A stretch of 64,000 bases of DNA from Catenuloplanes indicus (GTDB lineage: Bacteria; Actinomycetota; Actinomycetes; Mycobacteriales; Micromonosporaceae), in the NCBI RefSeq assembly GCF_030813715.1, contig NZ_JAUSUZ010000001.1, positions 8,910,501-8,974,500 of the forward strand. The letters run 5' to 3'. The position numbers and the translations under genes are program-made. Position 1 is the first letter of the stretch, and every line of letters begins with the position of its first letter. Shown one piece after another: positions 1-8,075 of this stretch. The notes below the pieces were generated by a model. The model worked only from the letters and a program-made list of their open reading frames with translations. It was not told the origin of the DNA and ran no database searches.

Positions 1-186
1 GCGCGTGACGGTGGTGTCCTCGGCCGCGAGCGGCCCGGTCGCGGGGTGCGGGATGGATGGGCCGGGCGGCGGCGGGACCAGACCGGCCGCGCTGACCAGG
101 TCTGCCTCCGCTGATGACGCCGCACCCGGCTGCCCCTGAGGCGGCTCGGGTTGCTGCCGCGCGGGGGTGAAGGATTCCGTGGACAT
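1..186 (-). CDS. N-terminal part of an unknown protein, cut by the window edge
   Basis: An open frame runs leftward from an ATG at 184-186 to the window edge without a stop, giving 62 residues. A good ribosome binding site (GGAAGG, 7 nt before the ATG) supports the start. The visible part is rich in Pro, Gln, Ala and Ser with no hydrophobic stretch, so it looks like a disordered cytoplasmic N-terminus. No family can be named from it. It is divergent from the carboxylesterase. Confidence 0.55.
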   Translation of the reverse strand, partial: MSTESFTPARQQPEPPQGQPGAASSAEADLVSAAGLVPPPPGPSIPHPATGPLAAEDTTVTR

Positions 187-321
187 CGGTACGCCTTCCG
201 CGGGGGATACGGGGATCACCGGGCGCGTACACGCCCGGTCGGGGGGTTCGATGCCACGGTCGGCAGGGAGGCGGTGTGTCCTGAGCGTTCCGGCAAACCT
301 CACAGCGGTACGGTCCGCATC

Positions 322-1476
322 GTGGACGATCTCGTGGTACGGACCGACCGGGGCCGGGTGCGCGGGCGGGACGGCGTGTTCAAGGGTATTCCGTTCGCCG
401 CGCCGCCAGCGGGTGAACTGCGGTTCCGTGATCCGGTGCCGGCCGAGCCGTGGAACGGTGTGCGGGACGCGCTGGAGTTCGGCCCGGCCGTGCCGCAGCC
501 GTCGCCCGCGCCGGGCGTACCGTCGTGCTTCGATCCGGCCCGCGGCGACGACTGGCTGACGCTGAACGTGTGGTCGCCGGACCCGGGCCCGGGTGCGCGG
601 CTGCCGGTGATGGTCTGGATCCACGGCGGCGGCTGGCGGATCGGCTGGCCGGGGATGCCGCAGTACGACGGCGCGACGCTGGCCGCGCACGGCGTGGTGC
701 TGGTGACGGTCGCGTACCGGCTGGGAGAAGAGGGTTTCCGGGGTGCCAACCGTGGGCTGCGTGATCAGCTGGCCGCGCTGGAGTGGGTGCACCGCAACAT
801 TGCGGCGTTCGGTGGCGATCCGGGCGCGGTGACCGTGTTCGGGCAGTCGGCCGGTGCCGCGTCCGCGGTCTTCCTGGCCGCCTACCCGGGCGCGAAGGGC
901 CTGGTCCGGCGCGTGATCGCGCAGAGCATCCCGAACGGGTACGCGACCGGGCCGGCCGAGGAGCCGATGCCGCTGATCGATGGTGACCTGGTGCCGGCGC
1001 CGCCGTGGGAGCTGGCGATCGGCGTGGACCTGCTGGCCGGTGTCAGTCACCGCGAGTGGCGCACGATGGGCCCGGTGCCGGACGTCGACCACCCCGACCT
1101 CGCACGCTATAAAGCGAAATATCCGGATAATCCGGAGGAGGAGTTGATGTCCGACTTCGTGTTCCGGCGGCCGACGGTCCGGACCGTCGAGCGCAACGGC
1201 GGCTGGCTGTACGACTTCGCCTGGCGCGGCGGCGGCCACGGGTCCGAGGTGCCGTTCGTCTTCGGCAACGGCGACAACCGGTTCGCGGCCCGGCACGTCG
1301 GCGTGCCGCCGTCGCCGGAGTTCGCGCCGCTGTCCGCCGCGATACGCGCGTCCTGGACCGGTTTCGCCGCCACCGGCGACCCCGGCTGGCCGCGCTACCG
1401 TATGGAATCGGCCGGCCCGGTCCGCAGGTGGGACGTCGAGCCGGCCGAGGTGCGCAATCCGTTCGTCAGCTGGTGA
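322..1476 (+). CDS. Compact type-B carboxylesterase (alpha/beta hydrolase)
   Basis: Serine esterase of the carboxylesterase/para-nitrobenzyl esterase family, 384 residues from a GTG start. Visible are the oxyanion motif HGGG (101-104), the nucleophile elbow GQSAG with Ser176, a likely acid Glu245 in a SHREW context, and the catalytic His306 in a GHGSEVPF block typical of the family. No signal peptide is seen, so it is probably cytoplasmic. The protein is over 100 residues shorter than usual: the segment between the Ser elbow and the Glu is much reduced, so the lid and substrate pocket should differ. The start is uncertain; an in-frame GTG at 274 follows a GGGAGG but with only 2 nt spacing. 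The 3' end overlaps the convergent small ORF by 11 nt. Confidence 0.85.
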   Translation: MDDLVVRTDRGRVRGRDGVFKGIPFAAPPAGELRFRDPVPAEPWNGVRDALEFGPAVPQPSPAPGVPSCFDPARGDDWLTLNVWSPDPGPGARLPVMVWIHGGGWRIGWPGMPQYDGATLAAHGVVLVTVAYRLGEEGFRGANRGLRDQLAALEWVHRNIAAFGGDPGAVTVFGQSAGAASAVFLAAYPGAKGLVRRVIAQSIPNGYATGPAEEPMPLIDGDLVPAPPWELAIGVDLLAGVSHREWRTMGPVPDVDHPDLARYKAKYPDNPEEELMSDFVFRRPTVRTVERNGGWLYDFAWRGGGHGSEVPFVFGNGDNRFAARHVGVPPSPEFAPLSAAIRASWTGFAATGDPGWPRYRMESAGPVRRWDVEPAEVRNPFVSW

Positions 1477-1597
1477 ACAGCTTTGCCGCGGTGATCCCGG
1501 TCTGGATCACGCCGTAGCCGAGCAGCGCGCCGACCAGCAGCCAGGAGATGATCAGCCGGGCGCCCTGACCGGCCGGCTTCGCCGTACTCTCAGACAT
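1466..1597 (-). CDS. 43-residue membrane protein coupled to the MFS transporter (small subunit type)
   Basis: A 43-residue protein with a short polar N-terminus (MSESTAKPAGQG) and one hydrophobic helix at about residues 15-33. Its ATG lies inside the end of the transporter gene: the stop TGA of the transporter is contained in ATGTCTGA, an 8-nt overlap implying translational coupling. Tiny proteins annotated as MFS transporter small subunit are known next to OFA-family (oxalate/formate antiporter) carriers, and size, topology and position all fit. The role is inferred to be assembly or stability of the carrier. Its 3' end overlaps the convergent esterase gene. Confidence 0.75.
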   Translation of the reverse strand: MSESTAKPAGQGARLIISWLLVGALLGYGVIQTGITAAKLFTS

Positions 1598-3011
1598 CCT
1601 TGCCTCCGTGTGCGTCGGTGCCGGCCAGGACCGGGTCGGCCGGCCTGCTCGGCTCGTGGTACTTCTCCGGCACCGGCCGGACCAGCAGGTTCGCGATGAA
1701 GCCGATCGCCAGCACGCCGACCATGGTGAACAGCGCCGGCCGGTAGGCGTCCGCGGTGAGCGTGCCCGGCTTTCCCTGCGCGTCCAGGAAGCCGTTGATG
1801 ATCAGCGGCCCGGCCACGCCCGCGGCCGACCACGCGGTCAGCAGCCGGCCGTGGATCGCGCCGACCTGGAACGTGCCGAAGATGTCCCGCAGGTACGCCG
1901 GGACGGTCGCGAACCCGCCGCCGTAGAACGACAGGATCACGCCCGCGAGCAGCACGAACAGCGCGGTGTGCAGGTTGCCGAACGCGGCCAGCGTGGCGTA
2001 GAGGACCATGCCGAGGCCGAGGTACAGCATGTAGATCGGCTTGCGGCCGATGAGGTCCGACGTCGACGACCAGATGAACCGGCCACCCATGTTGAACAGC
2101 GACAGCAGGCCGACGAAGCCACCGGCCGCGGCGACCGCCACGGTGGAGGTGCCGTTCTCCCGGAAGAAGTCCTGGATCATCGGTGAGGCCTGCTCCAGGA
2201 TGCCGATGCCGGCCGTGACGTTGCAGAACAGCACCACCCAGAGCAGCCAGAACGTCGGCGTCTTGATCGCGTTGGCGGCGGAGACGCTGGCGGTGGTGAC
2301 CATCGGCTTCGCGGCCACGGTCGACGGGTCCCAGCCCTCCGGCTTCCACCCCTCGCGTGGCACCCGCACGTTGAACACGCCGAACATCATGATCAGGAAG
2401 TAGGCGACGCCGAGCGTCAGGAACAGCGAGACCAGCGCGCCGCCGGAGGCCACGGACGCGGCGTTGCCCGGGTCGTAGTCCGGGTCGTAGAACGACAGCA
2501 GCTGGCGTGACAGCGGGCTGGCGACCAGCGCGCCACCGCCGAAGCCCATGATCGCCATGCCGGTGGCCAGTCCCGGGCGGTCCGGGAACCACTTGATCAG
2601 CGTCGACACCGGCGAGATGTAGCCGATCCCGAGGCCGATACCGCCGATCACGCCGTAGCCGAGGTAGACCAGCCACAGCTGCTTCGTGGCGATGCCGAGC
2701 GCGCCGACCAGGAAGCCGGTGGCCCAGAAGCAGGCGGAGACGAACATGGCCTTACGCGGCCCGTTGCGCTCCACCCAGGTGCCGCCGACCGCGGCGGACA
2801 GGCCGAGCATCACGATCGCGATGCTGAAGATGACGCCGATCGCGGTCTGCGACGCGCCGAAATGGCTGATCAGGGATGTTTTGTACACACTTGTGGCGTA
2901 CGCCTGCCCGATGCACAGATGCACCGCGAGCGCCGCCGGCGGAATGAGCCACCGGGAATAACCGGGTGGCGCGATGGTGTGCTGGCGATCGAGTGCGGAC
3001 AGCAGCGCCAT
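1590..3011 (-). CDS. MFS transporter, OFA (oxalate/formate antiporter-like) family
   Basis: Integral membrane carrier of 473 residues with about twelve hydrophobic segments. The N-terminal signature (WLIPPAALAVHLCIGQAYATSV) and the loop WVERNGPRKAM match OFA-type major facilitator proteins, which exchange small carboxylates such as oxalate and formate. The substrate cannot be read from sequence. I chose the ATG at 3011 because GGGGAGG lies 10 nt upstream; an ATG 21 nt further upstream (3032) would place that site inside the gene. It is followed by an overlapping 43-residue partner gene. Confidence 0.85.
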   Translation of the reverse strand: MALLSALDRQHTIAPPGYSRWLIPPAALAVHLCIGQAYATSVYKTSLISHFGASQTAIGVIFSIAIVMLGLSAAVGGTWVERNGPRKAMFVSACFWATGFLVGALGIATKQLWLVYLGYGVIGGIGLGIGYISPVSTLIKWFPDRPGLATGMAIMGFGGGALVASPLSRQLLSFYDPDYDPGNAASVASGGALVSLFLTLGVAYFLIMMFGVFNVRVPREGWKPEGWDPSTVAAKPMVTTASVSAANAIKTPTFWLLWVVLFCNVTAGIGILEQASPMIQDFFRENGTSTVAVAAAGGFVGLLSLFNMGGRFIWSSTSDLIGRKPIYMLYLGLGMVLYATLAAFGNLHTALFVLLAGVILSFYGGGFATVPAYLRDIFGTFQVGAIHGRLLTAWSAAGVAGPLIINGFLDAQGKPGTLTADAYRPALFTMVGVLAIGFIANLLVRPVPEKYHEPSRPADPVLAGTDAHGGKDV

Positions 3012-3159
3012 GTTGGTAAAACCTCCCCACATCGGGCGGTATCTCCACGGGAAAGTAGCCCTCTGTCACGGTGTTCGATGTTGAGTGATCGCTGAGCGGT
3101 CATCGGCCTGAGCCGAACGGTCAAAGATCAAAACAGATGACGGCCGGCCGGTACGGAGA

Positions 3160-3591
3160 TCAACTGTGCGGCTCCGGCGACCGGCGGGCCATCGCGTCGA
3201 AGTACGCGTCCTGCGCCGCACGGAACGCCGCGTTCGCCGCCGCGACCGCGGTGATGTCCGCGACCAGCGCGACCAGCGCCCGCTCCTGCGCCGGGGTCAC
3301 CTCCCGCACCACGTCCCGGTGCGCCGCGTCGGCCGCGAAGTACGCCTCCTCGGCCTGGTCCGCGGCGGCCGCCAGCCCGGGCACCTGCGCCGGCAGCGCC
3401 CGCGCCGCGTCCCAGGCCGCACCGGCCTGCTGCACCGCGGCCGCGGCCTCGGCCAGCCGCCGGTAACCGGACGTCACGGTCGCCACCCGGGCGTCCGCCT
3501 CCGCCGCGGCCTCGGTCACCAGCTGCCGGTGCACGGCGAACAGCCGCGCGGCCTCATCTTTGAGCGGCTGGATCCGCGCGTCGTCGTCCAC
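3160..3591 (-). CDS. Alanine-rich helical protein of unknown function
   Basis: Follows the M55 peptidase gene on the same strand after about 60 nt. The likely start is a GTG at 3589-3591 with GGAGG 5 nt upstream, giving 143 residues; other in-frame GTGs at 3597 and 3603 are possible. The protein is dominated by Ala, Glu, Asp, Arg and Val with heptad-like spacing and ends in RRSPEPHS. It is predicted fully helical or coiled-coil, soluble, without signal peptide or transmembrane helix. I do not recognise a family. Same-strand proximity suggests cotranscription with the peptidase, but nothing shows a functional link. Confidence 0.55.
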   Translation of the reverse strand: MDDDARIQPLKDEAARLFAVHRQLVTEAAAEADARVATVTSGYRRLAEAAAAVQQAGAAWDAARALPAQVPGLAAAADQAEEAYFAADAAHRDVVREVTPAQERALVALVADITAVAAANAAFRAAQDAYFDAMARRSPEPHS

Positions 3592-3652
3592 CGGCACCTC
3601 CACGGGTTCGTCGTCCGCCCACGACTGCCCGGTGGCGCCGCCCCCGAAACGA

Positions 3653-4477
3653 TCAGACCGGCACCTGTCCCAGCGCGACCAGCAACGACATGACCCGGTA
3701 CGCCTCCGGAAGATCGCGGGCGGCGAACCGGACCGTGCGCGCGCCCGGCGCCCGTTCGACGCCGGGGACCAGCGTCGCCAGGTCGACGGCGGCGGGCCCG
3801 TGCAGGTCCATCTCCAGCACGACCGGCCCGTCGATCCGGAACGGCGGGATCCCCGGCACCGCGCGAACCGCCTCCGCGGCCGCGGCACGCAGCCGTTCCC
3901 GGACCACCGTGGGGTGCAGCGTCACGGCCGCGAACTGCCCGGCCGCCTGCTTCACCGGCACGGCCACCGACCGCGGCGACAGCGCCGCCAACTCGGCGCA
4001 GGCCACGTCGTCACCGGCGACCAGCGCGACCGGCACGCCGTGGTGACCGGCCAGCGCCGCGTTGAGGCCGATCTCGCCGACCGTGCGGCCGTTCAGCCGC
4101 ACGTCCAGCACCGCGCCGCTCATCGCGTGCGCCAGCACGGCCGGCCCGGCACCGGCCCGCGCGTGATAACCGACGAACATCACCGCGCCGGTACGGTCGT
4201 CCAGCCCGGCCATCATGCCGAGCGGCCGCGGCCGGCCACGCACCAGCCGGACCCGTGGGTCCAGGTCCTCCGGCAGGATGCTCCGGAACGGCCCGTGCGC
4301 GTCCGCGACCAGCACGTCCGCCCCTGGATCGGCCGTCAGGACGCCGTCGATCACCGCGTTCACCTCGGCGGTCATCAGCGCGCGGCCGCGCTCGTAGTCG
4401 TACTCCCCGGGCAGGATCTCCGTCCGGTGGACCACGCCGGAGATGCCCTCCATATCGGCGGATATCACAACGCGCAT
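3653..4477 (-). CDS. M55 family D-aminopeptidase (DppA-like)
   Basis: Zinc aminopeptidase of 274 residues, close to the length of B. subtilis DppA. The DMEG motif at the N-terminus gives metal ligands Asp8 and Glu10. Further candidate ligands His61 (DAHG), His105 (GYHA) and Glu135 (GEIG), with His117 in the nucleophile position, follow DppA spacing almost exactly, so the enzyme should be active. The family removes D-amino acids from short peptides and forms ring-shaped oligomers in the cytoplasm. No dipeptide ABC transporter is adjacent, unlike dpp operons, so the role may be recycling of cell-wall peptides or a specific D-peptide. Confidence 0.88.
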   Translation of the reverse strand: MRVVISADMEGISGVVHRTEILPGEYDYERGRALMTAEVNAVIDGVLTADPGADVLVADAHGPFRSILPEDLDPRVRLVRGRPRPLGMMAGLDDRTGAVMFVGYHARAGAGPAVLAHAMSGAVLDVRLNGRTVGEIGLNAALAGHHGVPVALVAGDDVACAELAALSPRSVAVPVKQAAGQFAAVTLHPTVVRERLRAAAAEAVRAVPGIPPFRIDGPVVLEMDLHGPAAVDLATLVPGVERAPGARTVRFAARDLPEAYRVMSLLVALGQVPV

Positions 4478-4543
4478 CCCGTCACCCTAACGCCCCGCCG
4501 CCGCCCGGAAGTCACGGCGCGGGCGCCGACGGCCGCCCGGCGG

Positions 4544-4578
4544 TATAGAGTGAGGGGATGAGGACCGCGGTGTTCTGA
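4544..4578 (+). promoter_or_regulatory. Possible -10 element and six-codon leader ORF before the STAS gene
   Basis: TATAGA at 4544-4549 resembles a -10 box and would place a transcript start at about 4557. An ATG at 4558 opens a six-codon frame (MRTAVF then TGA) ending at 4578, 40 nt before the STAS start. This could be a leaderless leader peptide, but no -35 box is obvious and chance occurrence is quite possible. Confidence 0.25.
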
Positions 4579-4618
4579 CCCGAGCGGACGCGCTTCTCGT
4601 CTTCTGCGGAGGGGTCCG

Positions 4619-5056
4619 ATGACCCACCAGCGAGCCTTCGGGCACCTCGATGACGCCTATGAGCACCCCGACGACATAGTGCAGATCGACACGATCGTGG
4701 CCGAGCCGGGCGGTCAGGTGTGGTTGCACGTGCGCGGCGACCTCGACCGGGACACCGTTCACCGGCTGACCTCGGCGTTCGCGGCCGCGCTGACCACGGC
4801 CGGCCTCGCCCGGCTGGAGCTGAACCTGGCCGAGGTGGCGTTCGTCGACGCCGCCGGTGCCCGCTGCCTGCTGACCTGCCGCAAGACGGCGGACGCGGCC
4901 GGCATCCCGATGACCGTCCGCAACCCGTCCCCGGCGGTCCTGCGCGTCCTGGACGCGCTCGGTTTGCACGACTGCTTCGACCTGCCGCGCAAGACCGGCA
5001 CCCGCGCACCCGGCACGTTCGCCCGCGGCGGCCTCCTCCGCCCGGCGAACAGCTGA
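4619..5056 (+). CDS. STAS-domain protein (anti-sigma factor antagonist type) without phospho-acceptor
   Basis: 145 residues with a single STAS domain at about residues 20-120, preceded by a GGAGGGG ribosome binding site. STAS antagonists bind anti-sigma kinases and are switched by phosphorylation of a Ser or Thr in a DSSG-type motif. Here the corresponding motif is DAAG (77-80), so the residue aligned with Ser58 of SpoIIAA is Ala79. The protein therefore cannot be regulated in the standard way and may be constitutively binding, or may serve another partner. No anti-sigma kinase or sigma gene is adjacent. The C-terminal 25 residues are basic and Gly-rich. A strong hairpin follows. Confidence 0.8.
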   Translation: MTHQRAFGHLDDAYEHPDDIVQIDTIVAEPGGQVWLHVRGDLDRDTVHRLTSAFAAALTTAGLARLELNLAEVAFVDAAGARCLLTCRKTADAAGIPMTVRNPSPAVLRVLDALGLHDCFDLPRKTGTRAPGTFARGGLLRPANS

Positions 5057-5081
5057 CCTGGCGTAGGACGCGGGGCCGCAC

Positions 5082-5112
5082 CCGGGCTCGCGCCCGAGCG
5101 AGGCGAGCCCGG
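5082..5112 (+). terminator. Intrinsic-type hairpin after the STAS gene
   Basis: Perfect 10-bp inverted repeat: CCGGGCTCGC (5082-5091) and its complement (5103-5112) around an 11-nt loop, 26 nt after the STAS stop. It has no U-tract, as is common in high-GC actinomycetes. Confidence 0.6.
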
Positions 5113-5186
5113 AGAACGTCCTCGATGTACTCGGCGGGCTGAGCCGGCGCGGTCTCGCAGCCGGGGGTTTCAGCGCGCCACCGCGG

Positions 5187-5215
5187 GCCGGGGCGCGGCG
5201 GGTCCGCGCCCCGGC
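5187..5215. terminator. Strong GC hairpin between convergent genes
   Basis: Perfect 12-bp stem, GCCGGGGCGCGG (5187-5198) with its complement at 5204-5215 and a 5-nt loop. It lies between the convergent STAS and DUF5682-like genes and can work in both directions. It directly abuts the tandem repeat array. Confidence 0.65.
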
Positions 5216-5303
5216 TCTCGTGCGGTCAGAGGCTCTCGTGCGGTCAGAGGCTCTCGCGTGGTCGTAGGGTCTCGCGCGGTCGTAGGCTCTGGTGCGGTCA
5301 GAG
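5215..5303. repeat. Imperfect 18-bp tandem repeat, five copies, including the stop codon of the DUF5682-like gene
   Basis: Five consecutive units of 18 bp (type GGCTCTCGTGCGGTCAGA) with a few substitutions run from about 5215 to 5303. The last copy contains the stop codon of the minus-strand DUF5682-like gene (complement of 5298-5300). The 18-bp period keeps one minus-strand frame open through the array in another phase, reading as six-residue LTAREP-like repeats. Confidence 0.75.
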
Positions 5304-8075
5304 CAGTGCCGTCACCGCCTCCGTGGTCTCCGGATGCGCCGCGAGCAGTGCGGTGACCGCCGCGTCGGCCGGGCCGCCGGCCGTCGTGTTGCCGGGGACC
5401 GGTGCCCACTCACCGGCGCAGCCGAGCAGCGCCGCGACCGCGTCCGCGGCGTCCGGCCGGGTGGCCAGCAGCGTCGCGGCCGGCCCGCGGGCCGGCCCGG
5501 CCGCCGGTGCGGCCGTGCGCGGCCGGCGCGGAGGTGCGTTCCATGGTGCGACCCAGGCGTCGACCGCGGGCAGCGTGCCGGGGAACGTGCGGCCGGCCTC
5601 CCGGGTCAGCAGCGGCACCAGCTCCGCGGCCTGGTCCTTCAGCGTCATGATCAGCGTCGGGAGCCAGGGCAGCAGCACCGGGTCCGGCAGCCGGGCGAAC
5701 GCCTTGGACAGCGTCTCCACCACGAACGGCGCCAGCCGCGGCACCGACTCCAGGGACTGGATGAAACCGGCCACGTACTGCGGGAACGCGGGCACCACCA
5801 GCGGGTTGCCGAGCAGCCCGTCCACCCGGGACCGCAGGTCCGTCATGGTCAGCACGCCGAGCTGGTGCAGCGCGGCCCAGAGCAGCGCCACCTTCGCCGG
5901 GTGCTCCGGGTGCGACTGCCGGACCGCCAGCTCCAGCTGGGCCCGGTCGCAGCCGAGCGACAGCGCCAGGCTCTCCATGCTGAACAGGAAGCCCAGCATG
6001 GCACCGACCTGCCGGACACCGGTGTCGTCCGCGACGAACGCGGTCGGCAGCAGCGTGCAGTAGTGCGCGTACCCGGTCCGGACGAACGACTCCGACCAGG
6101 CCGGCAGCGTCGGCGTGGTGGCCCGGTAGTGCGCGAGCAGCCGCCGGATGCGGCGCAGCACGGCCGGGGCCTCGTCGACGGTCCGCTCCGCGGCCAGCAG
6201 CTCGACCGCGCGCCGGCCGAGTTCGTCGGTCAGGCGCGGGCTGTCCAGGAACAGCAGCGAGTCCTCGACGGCCGTGAGCGCGGTCGCGGCCGTCGCCTTC
6301 GGGTCCCAGGCGGCGCGGCGCAGGCGCTGCTCCAGGACCTGCTCGACGGTGACGCCCTCGTACCCCAGCTCGATGATCGTCCGCTGGTGACGGCCGAGGT
6401 CGAGGTCCCAGCTCTCCTGGATGTGCTTCTCGCCGAGCTTGCGGGAGCCCATGATCGGGCGGACCGCGTGGTCGGGCAGCAGGTAGCGCAGCATCCAGAG
6501 CAGCCGCGAGCAGGCGGCCAGCTCCGGCCGGGCGGCCAGGTCGAGCAGCGCACGCTGGATGCTGCGCTGCTCGAGGCTGAGGCCGAGCGGTGCCAGCCGG
6601 TCGTAGACGTCGCGGGCCAGCGGCGGCAGCGCGTCGTAGCCGACCTGGCCGACCCGGTCGCCGCCGAGCAGGATCTCGCAGAGCCGGCGCACGTCCCGGC
6701 GGCCCGGCACGGTGTCCTTCTCGATGCAGGTGACGGCCGCGTCCTGGAAGTCGTACGGCGTGGGCCGCGCGCGTCCCCGCATGCCGGCCAGCAGGATCGA
6801 CGTCTCGAAGACCGCGATCGCGTCCGCGGTGCTGGCCAGGTAGCCGTTGCGCCGGGCCAGCCGGACGATGTCCACGCACCACCCGCGCAGCTCCTCCTCG
6901 TCCAGCCCGTCCAGCGCGGGCGGCCCGGACAGGTAGCCGGTGAGCTGGTCCTCGACCGGCCCCGGCGCGGCGACCGGCGCGGGCAGCTCCGCGGGTTTCC
7001 GGCCCTTCTGCCCGGCGAGCCGGAACGGCTTCAGGCGCGTCTTCGCCAGGTTCTTCTGCCAGGTGGCGGCCGCGATCGAGACCGAGCCGGGCGCGAGCCC
7101 GAACTGCGCCTCGATCGCGGAGTGACTGGACGGGATCAGGCCGTACAGCCACGTCGTCGCGGTCCGCGGCGTGATGTCGAAGTCCGGCGTGCCCGGCTCC
7201 GACCCGACCTCCGCCAGCCGGCTCGCCGCGTGGAACGCGCCGCAGACGTAGAGCGCGTCGGCCCGGTCCAGGTCGTTCGCGGCCAGGTGCTGCCGGATCC
7301 GCGTCCACATGTAGCGCTCGCGGTCCTCGTCGGACGCGTACCGTCGGGTGCCGTGCGGCGCCAGCCGCCGGAACAGCGAGCCGATCAAAACCATGACCTG
7401 CCGGTACGTGTCGTAGTCCGCACCCGCGAGCGGCTGCTCCACGTACTGGTCCCACCACTCGGACCAGTGCCGGACCCGGCCGTGGTGCAGCAGGTGCTCC
7501 TCCAGCTCCGCGAACCGGGGCCGCAGGTCGCCGATCTCCACGCCGACCGCGTCGCCGTGCAGGTCGTCCTCCGCGTCCTCCGGCTGCTCGTGCGCCTCGG
7601 ACGCGTCCGGCTGCCACTGGAAGACGTGGTCGGTGGACCGGTCGACCAGGACCAGCTCCACGCCGGGCGTCTCCAGCGCGTACGAGATCGCCTGATACTC
7701 CGCCGATGCCTCGGTGATCGGTGCGATCACCGAGAGCGGCGCGGACTCCTTCGGGAAACCGTCCAGCTCGGACGCGAACGACTGGAGCGCCACCGGCAGC
7801 CGGCAGTTGCGCAGCTCGGTGAGCAGCGGCGTCATGTCCTCGCAGAGCTCCAGGTAGATCACCTTCGGCTGTTTCTCCCGGAGGCGGCGCACCATCGCCA
7901 GCGCGGAGGCCGGGGAGTGGTGGCAGACCGGGAAGATCTCGAGCGGTTCACGGAGAGCGTGATCCACGTCGTCGACGATCCCGCTGAGGATGTCCGGCAG
8001 CGTGGCCGGGCCGCCGGCGAGCGCCTCGGCGGCGCCGAGCAGCTGCGTCCGGAGGGCATCGAACGGCCCGCTCAC
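5298..8075 (-). CDS. DUF5682-like protein, last gene of a MoxR/VWA/SWIM operon
   Basis: 925 residues, soluble. The start is a GTG in a GTGA overlap with the stop of the AAA+ ATPase gene, so the two are translationally coupled. An N-terminal block at residues 47-60 contains CHHSPAS followed by a KVIYLELCEDM strand, the conserved pattern I associate with DUF5682 proteins such as E. coli YehM. The rest is mostly helical, repeat-like and rich in Leu and Arg. The C-terminal 100 residues are Ala/Pro-rich and repetitive, with a motif like DAAVTALL recurring. Function is unknown; the coupling to a MoxR ATPase and a VWA protein suggests a client, adaptor or enzyme remodelled by the ATPase. Family assignment is from memory of the motif and the gene order. 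Confidence 0.8.
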   Translation of the reverse strand: MSGPFDALRTQLLGAAEALAGGPATLPDILSGIVDDVDHALREPLEIFPVCHHSPASALAMVRRLREKQPKVIYLELCEDMTPLLTELRNCRLPVALQSFASELDGFPKESAPLSVIAPITEASAEYQAISYALETPGVELVLVDRSTDHVFQWQPDASEAHEQPEDAEDDLHGDAVGVEIGDLRPRFAELEEHLLHHGRVRHWSEWWDQYVEQPLAGADYDTYRQVMVLIGSLFRRLAPHGTRRYASDEDRERYMWTRIRQHLAANDLDRADALYVCGAFHAASRLAEVGSEPGTPDFDITPRTATTWLYGLIPSSHSAIEAQFGLAPGSVSIAAATWQKNLAKTRLKPFRLAGQKGRKPAELPAPVAAPGPVEDQLTGYLSGPPALDGLDEEELRGWCVDIVRLARRNGYLASTADAIAVFETSILLAGMRGRARPTPYDFQDAAVTCIEKDTVPGRRDVRRLCEILLGGDRVGQVGYDALPPLARDVYDRLAPLGLSLEQRSIQRALLDLAARPELAACSRLLWMLRYLLPDHAVRPIMGSRKLGEKHIQESWDLDLGRHQRTIIELGYEGVTVEQVLEQRLRRAAWDPKATAATALTAVEDSLLFLDSPRLTDELGRRAVELLAAERTVDEAPAVLRRIRRLLAHYRATTPTLPAWSESFVRTGYAHYCTLLPTAFVADDTGVRQVGAMLGFLFSMESLALSLGCDRAQLELAVRQSHPEHPAKVALLWAALHQLGVLTMTDLRSRVDGLLGNPLVVPAFPQYVAGFIQSLESVPRLAPFVVETLSKAFARLPDPVLLPWLPTLIMTLKDQAAELVPLLTREAGRTFPGTLPAVDAWVAPWNAPPRRPRTAAPAAGPARGPAATLLATRPDAADAVAALLGCAGEWAPVPGNTTAGGPADAAVTALLAAHPETTEAVTALL

